Of a stretch of DNA of 64,000 bases, positions 28,910 to 36,547 are shown piece by piece (the first letter of the stretch is position 1; every line of letters starts with the position of its first letter). Below the pieces are notes generated by a model, which was not told the DNA's origin, made no database searches, and saw only the letters and a program-made list of their open reading frames with translations. Origin of the DNA: Bin87 sp965220095 (GTDB lineage Bacteria > Chloroflexota > Dehalococcoidia > Lucifugimonadales > UBA3495); the NCBI GenBank assembly GCA_965220095.1, contig OZ244805.1, positions 2,418,001 to 2,482,000 on the forward strand, read 5' to 3'. Made by a program: the position numbers and the translations under genes.

Positions 28910-29407
28910 TTAGAGCAGCTTCCTGCCTGTGTAGTGCTCGTAGAGGTGCACCACGAATTTCTGGGTATCGACCGAGGGCGTTTCTGCCGGCTTTTCGTAA
29001 TGGCCGAGATGTGGGTCGGTCAAAACGAATTCGTAGCCGCGCTGGACCTCTTCCAGGTTTGCCGCCGCGCTGGTGAGGACTTCCCGGCGAGCGGCCGCTT
29101 GGTCGTCGAAGGGAAGTCCTGCGTACTCCATAAGCCCGTTCAGGGGTACTTCGTAGTAGGTTGCCAGCTTGGATAGGGACTTGATGCCGGGATTCTTCCG
29201 GCCCATTTCGAGGTTGCTCAGGTACGAATTGGAAATTCCGGTGTCGTTTTCGACCCGCCGTAGGGTTCGGTCACCGCGCAGCAGCTTCAGTACATCACCG
29301 ATTGTTTTGAGGGTCGGGTTCGCTTGGTCGTCGTCTTTAGTGTCATCAGGGCGTTGACTGTGTTCGCTCGTCCGTTCTAACATGGCGGTCAGTTGACCTC
29401 CTTTCAT
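28910..29407 (-). CDS. XRE-family helix-turn-helix regulator
   Basis: A 165-residue protein with a Cro/CI-type domain at ~35-95: TIGDVLKLLRGDRTLRRVEN, TGISNSYLSNLEMGRKNPGI and KSLSKLATYYEVPLNGLMEY. It should bind an operator as a dimer and probably controls both the recombinase gene that follows after 20 bases and the divergent gene at 29506. The C-terminal 70 residues (VLTDPHLGHYEKPAETPSVD) are unassigned. The first methionine is followed by an alternative start (TAMLERTSEH) 7 codons in; either is possible. Confidence 0.85.
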   Translation of the reverse strand: MKGGQLTAMLERTSEHSQRPDDTKDDDQANPTLKTIGDVLKLLRGDRTLRRVENDTGISNSYLSNLEMGRKNPGIKSLSKLATYYEVPLNGLMEYAGLPFDDQAAARREVLTSAAANLEEVQRGYEFVLTDPHLGHYEKPAETPSVDTQKFVVHLYEHYTGRKLL

Positions 29408-29414
29408 CGGAAGT

Positions 29415-29473
29415 TTGACATTCGCTACAATCTGCTATACTGAGGACGCAGCTCTTGCTGCAAATCTAGCAAG
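29415..29473 (+). promoter_or_regulatory. Candidate promoter and operator of the divergent regulator region
   Basis: TTGACA (29415-29420) and TATACT (29436-29441) form a possible rightward promoter with a short 15-base spacer. Downstream, CTTGCT and AGCAAG (29454-29459, 29468-29473) form an inverted repeat with an 8-base gap, a plausible XRE operator. Both are predictions. Confidence 0.4.
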
Positions 29474-29505
29474 CGCCAGCAGGACTGGCAAAGAAAGTAT
29501 ATCCG

Positions 29506-29808
29506 ATGTCAACAGAAATGAGCAAGGGCCTTCCTCAGAAGGCAGATCACGATACTGAGCAGCAGGATAGCAGTTATGCTATTCCAGAGGACATGAGCGC
29601 CGCGTTCCATAAGCTAATCGCGGATCGGTTGATAAAGTTGAACCGTGAGGCTAGCCAACTGGGGGCGGACACGGGAGAGGAGGTCGAAGTGGACGTGGGC
29701 TGGCAGTCTATGCCCTCTGCCGCCAGAGATTTTCATGCCCGGTCGGTGCCCAGTGTCAACGAGGAGGAGGATGTCCAGGACTGTGACACGGTTGTCTTAG
29801 ATGATTGA
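29506..29808 (+). CDS. Small acidic hypothetical protein of the recombinase element
   Basis: A 100-residue protein, MSTEMSKGLPQKADHD..., with a central helical segment (EDMSAAFHKLIADRLIKLNR) and an acidic tail (NEEEDVQDCDTVVLDD). No domain is recognised. It is divergent from the XRE regulator, with the shared promoter/operator region between them, and ends before a bidirectional terminator. This position is typical of an antirepressor, excisionase or other early gene of an integrative element, but nothing in the sequence proves it. Confidence 0.6.
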   Translation: MSTEMSKGLPQKADHDTEQQDSSYAIPEDMSAAFHKLIADRLIKLNREASQLGADTGEEVEVDVGWQSMPSAARDFHARSVPSVNEEEDVQDCDTVVLDD

Positions 29809-29963
29809 ACGGCGGTCTGCCGCGCCCTGATGTACCCGGCTCATTCCGGGTGTCGTCTTCCGCCCTTTCGGGTTGGTGGACCTCGTGGCGGAGGCCGGTT
29901 TGGTAAGTTCCCCGGTTCGTTGTGGAGAGGCGCACGGAAACGTGGGCGTCGGTCCTTGCCGAA

Positions 29964-29997
29964 AAAGGCCGGTCGTCAAAAATGACGACCGGCCTTT
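29964..29997. terminator. Bidirectional terminator
   Basis: A perfect 14-bp stem (AAAGGCCGGTCGTC / GACGACCGGCCTTT) with a 6-base loop between convergent genes ending at 29808 and 30019. The A/T runs at the stem ends suit both strands. Confidence 0.88.
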
Positions 29998-30018
29998 GTG
30001 GTTCGGTTATGCGGGTAG

Positions 30019-30702
30019 TTACGGCAGCGGGAATGTTTCCGACGTGATCAGTTCGTCGTTGTTTTCTCCCGGTATGGGGTGGGTGTATGTGACCGTGGAC
30101 GAGGTCGGACCGACTCGGACGTCTTCGATGAATGTGCTGACCAGTTCCTTGGCGAGTTGCGGATCCGCGAACTCGGTGTACGTTCCGATGTCTTGGGCCA
30201 CGGACCGGATGGCCTGCTCGTTGCTCACGAACTCCAACTTGTCGATTTCTCCCCGTGCGACGGCGGACTCGTAGGCAAGGCCGGTACTGGTGGCCTCGAT
30301 GGCTTCGAGATTGTCCACCATCTTTTTGAATGGAACCTCGCCGTACTCTACCTTGGTCAGGGAGTCCAGCTTCCGGCTGTTCAAGTCCTCAATTGCCGAT
30401 TCCGTATTGTCGAGCTTTTCTCGCTGCGTGCGCAAATTGTCATAGGCGCTTTGCTGGATGCGCTCGACTATGTCGGCCAGGTTGCGGGGGGTCATGACCC
30501 TGTTGACCAGGGTCGCTATTAACTGGTGGGCCAGTTTCTCGGCATCGACGGACGCAGTGGAGCAATCGCCTCCCCGCGCGTGGTCGTTGTTGGGGCATAC
30601 GTAGCGTGCCTTGTTCACAACCATGCTGGCCCCGCAGTGGGAGCAGTGGATGACGTCGCTCAGGATGGAGCTCCGCTGAGTGGATTTTCCCTTGGTGGTC
30701 AT
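30019..30702 (-). CDS. C-terminal half of a large serine recombinase
   Basis: A 227-residue protein with a zinc-ribbon (IHCSHCGASMVVNKARYVCP...GGDC), then a coiled coil (EKLDNTESAIEDLNSRKLDS) and a beta end (VRVGPTSSTVTYTHPIP). This is the order found after the recombinase domain in large serine recombinases; the N-terminal catalytic domain is absent. The ribosome site (AAAAGAGAAA) is weak. It lies 44 bases downstream of 30747-31229. It could be a truncated gene or an accessory zinc/coiled-coil protein that modulates the recombinase at 27117-28889. Confidence 0.7.
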   Translation of the reverse strand: MTTKGKSTQRSSILSDVIHCSHCGASMVVNKARYVCPNNDHARGGDCSTASVDAEKLAHQLIATLVNRVMTPRNLADIVERIQQSAYDNLRTQREKLDNTESAIEDLNSRKLDSLTKVEYGEVPFKKMVDNLEAIEATSTGLAYESAVARGEIDKLEFVSNEQAIRSVAQDIGTYTEFADPQLAKELVSTFIEDVRVGPTSSTVTYTHPIPGENNDELITSETFPLP

Positions 30703-30746
30703 GTTTTTTCTCTTTTCACCCGGTGGGTAGTGTTTCAGAATTGATA

Positions 30747-31229
30747 TTATTCGTCAAGTTGCTGGGGCAACGGATGCTGGAGCGGAGCTTGCGTTGGTGG
30801 GTGATTGTGGGGTGAGCTCGCAGCGCTTTCGTCGTTGCTTGGTGCGTTTCGGAGGATGTCGGTGTATTGGCGCGAAAGGTCCCTGAGCCTTTCCACCTGT
30901 TCGGTGGTAAGCATTCGGCTGGGGTCTGGTTCGAATGAGTTCTGTTTGGCGAGATACACGGGGGTTCGCTCCCGTATAGTTTCCTCGTTCTGGGGCCACT
31001 CTGCGTCGAGCAGGGTCTCCGCAATTGTAAAGGTGGCTGTTACATAGCCTACACCAACGATCTCTCCGCGTGTTCTTGCGAATGCGCGTCCGTCGTTGGA
31101 TGGTTGCGAGACGGTCACGGGAGTGGGAACCCTGAGGGTCGGCGATTCGTCCGGGTTGGTGAGCAGGAACCGAACACCCCTTCGGGTGCGTTTGTCGATG
31201 AATCCCAAGGGGTTGATGTAGGGTGTCAT
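30747..31229 (-). CDS. Hypothetical protein of the recombinase element
   Basis: A 160-residue protein starting MTPYINPLGFIDKRTRRGVR with a strong AAGGAGACGC ribosome site. The beta-rich first half (GVRFLLTNPDESPTLRVPTP) and helical second half (EQVERLRDLSRQYTDILRN) end in a Pro/His/Gln-rich tail. No family recognised. It is the first gene of the leftward pair with the recombinase C-terminal half; a terminator just upstream isolates it from earlier transcription, so its promoter must lie within or after that terminator (31230-31280). Confidence 0.65.
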   Translation of the reverse strand: MTPYINPLGFIDKRTRRGVRFLLTNPDESPTLRVPTPVTVSQPSNDGRAFARTRGEIVGVGYVTATFTIAETLLDAEWPQNEETIRERTPVYLAKQNSFEPDPSRMLTTEQVERLRDLSRQYTDILRNAPSNDESAASSPHNHPPTQAPLQHPLPQQLDE

Positions 31230-31245
31230 TGCGTCTCCTTGGCCG

Positions 31246-31276
31246 AAATAAAAAGGGCAGGCTTTTAGCCTGCCCC
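31246..31276 (-). terminator. Rho-independent terminator, leftward
   Basis: Stem GGGCAGGCT / AGCCTGCCC with a TTT loop (31255-31275), followed on the reverse strand by TTTTTATTT. It would end a transcript coming from above 31280. Confidence 0.85.
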
Positions 31277-31332
31277 GTCGTGGCGGTGGGTTGTCTGTGG
31301 TTTGACCGCGCCGACCGCGGCCCAAGACGGCT

Positions 31333-31440
31333 CTAGCGCTGGGCAGCGACGTCGCTGTTGGCTGTTTCCGCTGTGGGTCGGTCTTTCTCGACAATCTGCG
31401 TCAGCGTGCGGCCGCGGCGCTCTGGGTTCGCTGTGTTGAT
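31333..31440 (-). CDS. Possible tiny gene between two terminators
   Basis: A reverse-strand frame of ~35 codons, NTANPERRGRTLTQIVEKDR...AAQR, lies alone between two leftward terminators (31246-31276 and 31454-31480). Its amino-acid make-up looks coding, and the terminator pair implies an independent transcript. No ATG/GTG/TTG is in a good position; ATC at 31440 would be a rare start. It could equally be a small RNA. Confidence 0.3.
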   Translation of the reverse strand: MNTANPERRGRTLTQIVEKDRPTAETANSDVAAQR

Positions 31441-31453
31441 TCCCGCTGGCGTG

Positions 31454-31480
31454 AAAAAAGGCGGGTCCGTTGACCCGCCC
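31454..31480 (-). terminator. Rho-independent terminator, leftward
   Basis: Stem GGCGGGTC / GACCCGCC with a CGTT loop (31460-31479), followed on the reverse strand by TTTTTT. It ends the transcript of the small membrane protein gene at 31561-31812. Confidence 0.85.
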
Positions 31481-31560
31481 GTTGTAGCGTCCTAAGCAGG
31501 ACGTTCGGCTGGCTGTTGGCGCATCAGTCCGACATGATGCGTGCTAGAGCGTGTGAACGG

Positions 31561-31812
31561 TTATGGGTCAGAGTGTCGTGAACGGCGGATGCGTTCTTGA
31601 ATGACGTGGATGATCCCAAAGACGCCGGCCGCGCACCAGGCGGGCAGTGACAGGATCGCCATCGCGGCGCTGACCGCCATTGCGATTTGAGTGACGCCTT
31701 TTGTGCTGGCGCAACCGAACAGGTTGTTAGGGTCGCAGATGGTGATGAGCCACACGACAAACACGATGACGACCAACGGCAGACCGATCGTCAGGAGGCC
31801 CAGGGGGATGGC
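31561..31812 (-). pseudogene. Small membrane protein truncated by a MITE
   Basis: The frame reads AIPLGLLTIGLPLVVIVFVV, then a short loop with two Cys (CDPNNLFGCAS), then a second hydrophobic segment (MAVSAAMAILSLPAWCAAGV) and a basic end (QERIRRSRHSDP). It is open back to the edge of the MITE at 31813 with no proper start, so the 5' end was displaced by the MITE. A two-helix integral membrane protein of unknown role; a TTG at 31776 could start a shortened version. Confidence 0.5.
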
Positions 31813-31962
31813 TAAACTAAAGCCAAGGTGGGATGTACATTTGAGTGGCGATGATGATCAGCTGGGTTAAGCCCGTGAATCCCTCTCATCCGTACTTGGA
31901 GAACGATCCGGCTCAGTCGTTTGACCCCCACCACCTGCGCATTTCACCTTGGCTTTAGTTTA
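31813..31962. repeat. MITE 1 of the IS630-like family (150 bp)
   Basis: Ends are TAAACTAAAGCCAAGGTG and its reverse complement, with TA at both tips, the same termini as the IS630 element at 60366-61627. The interior (tgatgatcagctgggttaag) is nearly identical to MITE 2 (40548-40697). It truncates a membrane protein gene on its left and abuts an IS4-clan fragment on its right. Confidence 0.9.
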
Positions 31963-32302
31963 GGTGCTGGAGCAACAGCACCAGCAGGATGCGCGCTGCC
32001 TGGCGGGACGACCACACCGCCCGATTGAGCACCTCGTGGTAGCGGGCGTAGTCGCGCTGGTCGCTGCGGCCCATGACGCGCAGTGCCGCCGCCACGGTGC
32101 GTTGGCCCGGGGTCAGGATCGCGCCGACCAGCAGCAGTTGGGCTTTCCGCCAGGTTGGGCTCGTAAACAGCGTTGCGAAGGGAACGAGAACGGCTACAAC
32201 GGCAGCGGGCAGGGTGAGCATGGCTGGGCCTTTCCGTTGAAAGTGGGGTCAGGCCAGCTTACCCTGTCTTTATATTTTTTCTAAATTATGCGTAAAGCCT
32301 AG
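31963..32302 (-). pseudogene. IS4-clan insertion sequence, copy C (5' fragment)
   Basis: The first 88 codons of the transposase (RTVAAALRVMGRSDQRDYAR) and the element's left end (CTAGGCTTTACGCA, 32302-32289) are present. The gene stops at the MITE; the remaining ~1.1 kb is missing on the MITE's other side, so a deletion accompanied or followed MITE insertion. Confidence 0.85.
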
Positions 32303-32563
32303 GTTGAAGCAGAGGTTGTTTGGGGTATCGATTTTCCACGTTGCGAACCAATGTCTCTGCGTCGGATACTCTCACTTGGCCGGTAGACAGCAAATGCCAT
32401 ACCTGTCGACCGTCACAGTCAGCAGACCGCCGGACGAGGTTGGCTTGTTTTATCGCGCGGTCGTCGCATCCGACATTTTTTCAGCGTCCCTGACTGACCA
32501 GCCGGCTTCAATCAGATATGCTCCAAGCACGGCCCATCGAGGTTCATCCCATGTTGCTGGCAT
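32303..32563 (-). pseudogene. Small hypothetical protein, frameshifted and cut by IS copy C
   Basis: The ATG at 32563 opens PATWDEPRWAVLGAYLIEAG and WSVRDAEKMSDATTAR, then a stop; the next frame continues IKQANLVRRSADCDGRQVWH and LLSTGQVRVSDAETLVRNVE up to the IS. The two parts read smoothly with one base shifted. A helical, perhaps nucleic-acid-associated protein; family not recognised. Confidence 0.45.
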
Positions 32564-32743
32564 AATCCACTATCCTCTATAGACTTCTGGCAGAGGATGG
32601 TATCATTGCATCATGCACAAGTAAGCGGAACCTTGGCAATACTGTACGAGTTCGCCGATACTGCCTGCGAAATACACGAGAAGCTCGGAAACCCAAATGA
32701 CATCTGATGCTCTCCAGGTTCCTGAATATCTCTGAGGAAAACC

Positions 32744-32977
32744 ATGCGGTTCCGCGTATCAGGACATGAAATATCCCTTGATCAAGGCGGGGTCTACCAT
32801 CGCCTGCGGGACGTGGGCCCAGAACGAATATATATTCACTATGTCGTTATCAACGAACGCCGTTACCCGGTGAAGCAGGCTTTCGAGGTCGTAACTGGCC
32901 TAGACCGCCAAGACTTCACCACAAACGATGCTCGAAGAGTGTTCAGGCGTCTGGGCCTCACCTGCGGTCGCCAATAA
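32744..32977 (+). CDS. Small hypothetical protein with a YPVKQ/ARRVFRRLG pattern
   Basis: A 77-residue basic protein: ISLDQGGVYHRLRDVGPERI, then HYVVINERRYPVKQAFEVVT and DRQDFTTNDARRVFRRLGL. Domains of this look (a short beta-hairpin with YP.KQ, then DF.T..AR..L..LG) occur alone or attached to other proteins in actinobacteria and Chloroflexota, but I know no function for them. A TGAGGAAAA ribosome site precedes the ATG. It appears intact and stands alone among damaged genes. Confidence 0.65.
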   Translation: MRFRVSGHEISLDQGGVYHRLRDVGPERIYIHYVVINERRYPVKQAFEVVTGLDRQDFTTNDARRVFRRLGLTCGRQ

Positions 32978-33306
32978 CCTCCCTGTTGCGAGCTTGGGGC
33001 ATGGCGATTGGCAACCTGCCCGGCCTGGGCAATCGCGTTTCATTGGGCCAGGACTTCGAGGAGGTAATCGAAGTGCCGGCCTGCTTTTGCGCTTGGCTTT
33101 GATGCCGACTTGGGCAGTGCGCTTATGTTTGAGAGAGGGCATTGCGGGAGGTAGGATGGTGATGTCGTTTTGGCTTGGAAAGGCGGCAACGAGGTCGACG
33201 TGCTTCACGGTGACGGCAAGGTATGGAGAGGTTCCTGAGAAATGACGTGTGGTACGATTATTTTGCCGATCGGCCCGTAACCAGCCGCTGAAAAGGGTGG
33301 CCCAGA
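32978..33306. other. Intergenic stretch with no recognised gene
   Basis: About 330 bases between the YPVKQ protein and the ATPase fragment. No convincing frame or repeat; an AAGGGTGG ribosome site at its right edge serves the next gene. Confidence 0.4.
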
Positions 33307-33753
33307 ATGCCCATCCATTCGTTAGTACTGACCAACGTAGGTCCGTTTCGTCAACATCCGGATGGCGTCGGTGCCGGGCGCATAGAGCTGGAGTTTGATC
33401 CCAACGTGAACCTGCTCATCGGTCCCAATAACGTGGGGAAGTCGACGATCTTACAGGCGTTGGTTTCGATGACCGCGTTGTATGCCGATGTGAGACGCGG
33501 GCCGCCTCGGGCCTTCAAGAATGCGGTCGGCGATGTTCGCGAGGATTATGGCCGGGCGGGAGCCGATGCCGAGTTGGTCTGGACCAATTCCATCGGCGAT
33601 TATCGGAGACTGTGGAATGTTCTTGAGGAATTCGTGGATAGTTCGGATTTTTACGAGACCGCGTCGTTGTCAATAGGCGGCCCGGCTGGACTGATAGATG
33701 TGGAGGAGTTTGATAGGGAGAGATTGGCGCGGGAATTCGGTTACGTGGACTAG
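33307..33753 (+). pseudogene. Truncated AAA/SMC-type ATPase (OLD/RecF-like N-terminus)
   Basis: The start MPIHSLVLTNVGPF leads to NVNLLIGPNNVGKSTILQAL, a Walker A (GPNNVGKST, ~residues 40-48) in the N-terminal arrangement of OLD-family and related AAA_15/AAA_21 ATPases. These are often defence proteins paired with a TOPRIM or other nuclease. The frame stops at residue 148, well before the Walker B, and no continuation is readable downstream, so it is a 5' fragment of a ~500-700-residue protein. Confidence 0.65.
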
Positions 33754-34376
33754 TAGTCCAACTGCTTTGAAATGATGGATTGCTTTTCCAGCCGGGTTCT
33801 CGGCCTGATGCTTGTCTACGTAATCCCACCGACCGAATTACCCATCATTACAAAGATTTCGCACCACTAGAGCCTGTGGACAAATTGAGCACGTACCCGG
33901 AAACGGGGTTTTCGTGCTGAATCACCATCAGTTTGGGCGTCTTGGACCGCCGCTTTGGATACGGCGGTCCGGCCTTGGGCCACGCACCCTGCTCCCGTGG
34001 GAACTCGTCGCAGTGCCTTCGGGCTTGAACACGTTTAGCTCCAGGCCAAGTGAGGCTTGGCTTGGGCTGGATGGCTGCCCTCGTCACCAGGTGGGTGCGG
34101 CAGTGTTTCGGATGGGCTGGCGTCTGTGGGGATGTTTATGGGGATCAAACTCAAATTGGAGTTATACGCTTCCGGTCAAGCCGGCCCGTGTGCGGTGGAG
34201 TAAGACCAAGCGTGGCCGTCCGCGTAAGCAGTGATCTGCGTGTTCGTGGTCCTTTCGGTCGTGGGTAGAACGGGGTCATCCCCTGTGGTTTTGTCCAACT
34301 GCCGCTCGCTGTTGCATGGCACGGGCGGCTTCTCCATCGTGGCCCAGTATTGGCCATGGGGTGCTATTGTGCGAGG
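33754..34376. other. Gene-poor stretch with a hairpin
   Basis: About 620 bases. A stem GGACCGCCG / CGGCGGTCC lies at ~33945-33971 without a T run. A forward frame ends with a basic tail (VRWSKTKRGRPRKQ, ~34234), but nothing upstream supports it as a gene. Probably remains of the genes lost after the ATPase. Confidence 0.4.
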
Positions 34377-34733
34377 TCAGTAGCGCAGCAGGTGGGTGGG
34401 TATGAGCCTGCCGCCCACGGGGTCCACGGCGAGAGATGCCTCTTCGAGGGTGACCACACCGAGTAGACTTGGTTCGTTCTCTTCGGCGAATATGACCGGT
34501 GTATGGAACTGCAGTCCCTCAAGCCTGATGATGGTTTCGCCGACGTCGACCGGGACCATCCTGCCGTCGGCGGTCTCTGATGGCAGTGAACGCTGCACCG
34601 GGACCCCGAGGCGTTGAAGCATTGCGCGTGGTACTGCGGTGTAGGTCGAGCCGGTGTCGACCACGATGTCGATTGTTTCGAACTGGTGGCCTTGGTGGTC
34701 GCCTACCTGGATGGTGACGGTTACGGTGCCCAA
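34377..34733 (-). CDS. Retropepsin-like aspartic protease (clan AA), copy 1
   Basis: A 118-residue single-domain aspartic protease-like protein. The catalytic loop is IDIVVDTGSTYTAVP with Asp26; the flap region (ETADGRMVPVDVGETIIRLE) and the second hydrophobic-Gly element (EPSLLGVVTLEEASLAVDPV) follow, as in the AF_0612-like bacterial family. Such monomers must dimerise to form an active site. Cytoplasmic, no signal peptide. A ~75 % identical paralogue is at 39696-40052. The biological target is unknown. Confidence 0.85.
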   Translation of the reverse strand: MGTVTVTIQVGDHQGHQFETIDIVVDTGSTYTAVPRAMLQRLGVPVQRSLPSETADGRMVPVDVGETIIRLEGLQFHTPVIFAEENEPSLLGVVTLEEASLAVDPVGGRLIPTHLLRY

Positions 34734-34843
34734 GTTTGTTCTCCTATGGATTGCATTGGACGGTCCTTGAAGTCTTATGTGCGGCTCAACTTTCCATGCT
34801 TTTCATGCTAACGGGCAGGCCGGTTATTTGTCCACAGACCCTG

Positions 34844-35654
34844 GGTTCTGTTGACATTTCGCCGTAGCCAGATGAGAGCGGCGGTGAAATGCAGGAAGCC
34901 CAGGTATCTGGTGTCCAGCTTCTCAAACCGGGAGAAGATCCGGCGATAGTGCTTGATCTTGTTGATGAAGCATTCCACCAGATGACGCTCCCGGTACCGA
35001 TGCCGGTCATAGTCGGCGGGTGCTTTGCGGTTCGAGCGGGGCGGAATGACCGGCATCATACCCAGTTCCAGGATGTGTCGGAGAAACTCCCCTGGGCATC
35101 GTACCCCTTGTCGGCCAGTACGTGCTCGCCAGCATAACCGGCGATCAACTCCTCCGCCTGGGTGATGTCGTGCTGTTGCCCTCCGGTCAGGATGAATCGC
35201 AAGGGGTTGCCCAAGCCGTCCACGCTCACGTGAATCTTGGTGCTGAACCCGCCGCGGCTCCGGCCCAGGGCCTGGGCCGCCTGGCCACCCTTTTTGTGGG
35301 CGCTCCCGCCGCGCAAGGATGCGCCCGGACCACCGTGCTGTCAATGATCAGGTATTCCAGATCCGGGTCGTCGGAGAAACATTGATGCATCCGTTCCCAG
35401 ACGCCTTGGTCAGTCCAACGGGCGAATCGTTTGTAGACGGTGTTCCAGTTCCCGTATTCGGCCGGCAGCAGTCGCCACTGGGCCCCAGAGCGGTTAATCC
35501 ATAAAGCCTGCCCCCGGCTACGACCGGGGGACGGCCTCGACAAAACGCCGGCAATCCGCTTCCCGGCCAACGTACAGGCCGGTGCAGCCACGCAAGAAAT
35601 CGAGAATCCTGGCCCACTGTTCTGGTGATAATCTGATGTTTGACGTACGGCCAT
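34844..35654 (-). pseudogene. IS5-family transposase with two frameshifts
   Basis: The N-terminal frame (from ~35600) reads NRSGAQWRLLPAEYGNWNTV and YLIIDSTVVRAHPCAAG; the next holds RSRGGFSTKIHVSVDGLGNP and HVLADKGYDAQGS; the last has VIPPRSNRKAPADYDRHRYR and VECFINKIKHYRRIFSRFEK. Together they make a complete IS427-like transposase (DSTVVRAH, DKGYD, E in RHLVECFINKIK). At least two shifts, near 35300 and 35080, separate them. Probably inactive. Confidence 0.8.
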
Positions 35655-35677
35655 TATAATAAAATGTCAACAGAACC
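34844..35677 (-). mobile_element. IS5-family element with 16-bp inverted repeats
   Basis: Perfect inverted repeats GGTTCTGTTGACATTT at 34844-34859 and 35662-35677 bound an 834-bp element. Target duplication could not be defined. Confidence 0.85.
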
Positions 35678-36109
35678 TAAGTATTCATGCTTGATGTTGC
35701 CGGCGTCGGGGCAACGTAGCAGGACACCACAGATTTTCGCCGGAGACGGCCTTTGGCGGCGTTTTGTGGCCTCTGAGTGCGGGGTCCCTCTCCCTGTTGC
35801 CCATGCAGGGCGTTCTGGAGCCGTTTGCGGGCAATTCTGGCACTTTTGGTGCTGAGTTAGGTGCAGCTTTTATATCGTTTCGTGGAGCGTACCTGATTCG
35901 GTTACTCGTAGTCACTCGAACTGACAAAAGGCGGTTGACAGCTTTGTGGTTGTTCGTGCATCGTGAGGTATGGTCTAGACGTTGGCGGCTTGGATAATGG
36001 GTTGGAGGCGCCTGAGGTGCGGGAGGTTGAGGTTGCTACGCACCGTGGATCACCGTTCTTTTTGTTCTCCCCATGGACTGGAAATCAGGCAACTACGAGG
36101 AGGTTGCAA
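35678..36109. other. Non-coding stretch sharing a conserved block with 43033-43200
   Basis: No protein is recognised. Positions 35738-35909 share several conserved islands with 43033-43200 (see findings). A TTGACA occurs at 35935-35940. A strong GAGGAGG ribosome site ends the stretch and serves the gene at 36110. Confidence 0.4.
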
Positions 36110-36484
36110 ATGGCAACGAATGCGGAAGGCACTAATAATGAGGCTGTGGCCACTGGGTTGGTGGCTGGATACGTGCGGACCGCCGGTGTCGGTGACGATG
36201 CACACCTCTCAGAGGACGCGCAGAAGCGTGCGATTCAGCGTCTGGCTGAAGAGCATGGCGTAAAGGTCGAGTGGTACGTGGACTCTGGGATCAGTGGTAT
36301 TGTTCTGGACAGGCCGGCTCTGCAGCGGCTGTTGGTAGACGCTGAGTCCGGTACCAGCGGTCTTATTCGGGTGTTCGTTCACTCGCCGTCTCGCTTGAGT
36401 CGCAAAATGGTGGACCTTCAGACGGTCCTTGTCCGATTGGAGGCCGCCGGGGTGGAGTTGGTCTACGTGAACCAGAGCGGGTAG
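36110..36484 (+). CDS. Resolvase-domain protein lacking the catalytic serine
   Basis: A 124-residue protein equal to a serine-recombinase catalytic domain alone: GYVRTAGVGDD, DAQKRAIQRLAEEHGVKVEW, VDSGISGIVLDRPALQRLLV and HSPSRLSRKMVDLQTVLVRL. In resolvases the first block is YxRxS; here Ala25 replaces the serine nucleophile, and the usual DR.SR motif is SPSRLSR. No DNA-binding domain follows. The ribosome site GAGGAGG is strong. It may be an inactive partner or regulator that dimerises with the active recombinase, or a decayed gene; its frame is intact. Confidence 0.75.
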   Translation: MATNAEGTNNEAVATGLVAGYVRTAGVGDDAHLSEDAQKRAIQRLAEEHGVKVEWYVDSGISGIVLDRPALQRLLVDAESGTSGLIRVFVHSPSRLSRKMVDLQTVLVRLEAAGVELVYVNQSG

Positions 36485-36547
36485 ACAAATTGGGTCAGGG
36501 ATCTGGGATCGCGGCCACGGTCGTGGCCGCGTGCAGGTCTGGTGCGT

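Noticed and set aside
33945..33971. Rho-independent terminator
   Set aside because: The stem is good but no T run follows on either strand and no gene ends nearby.
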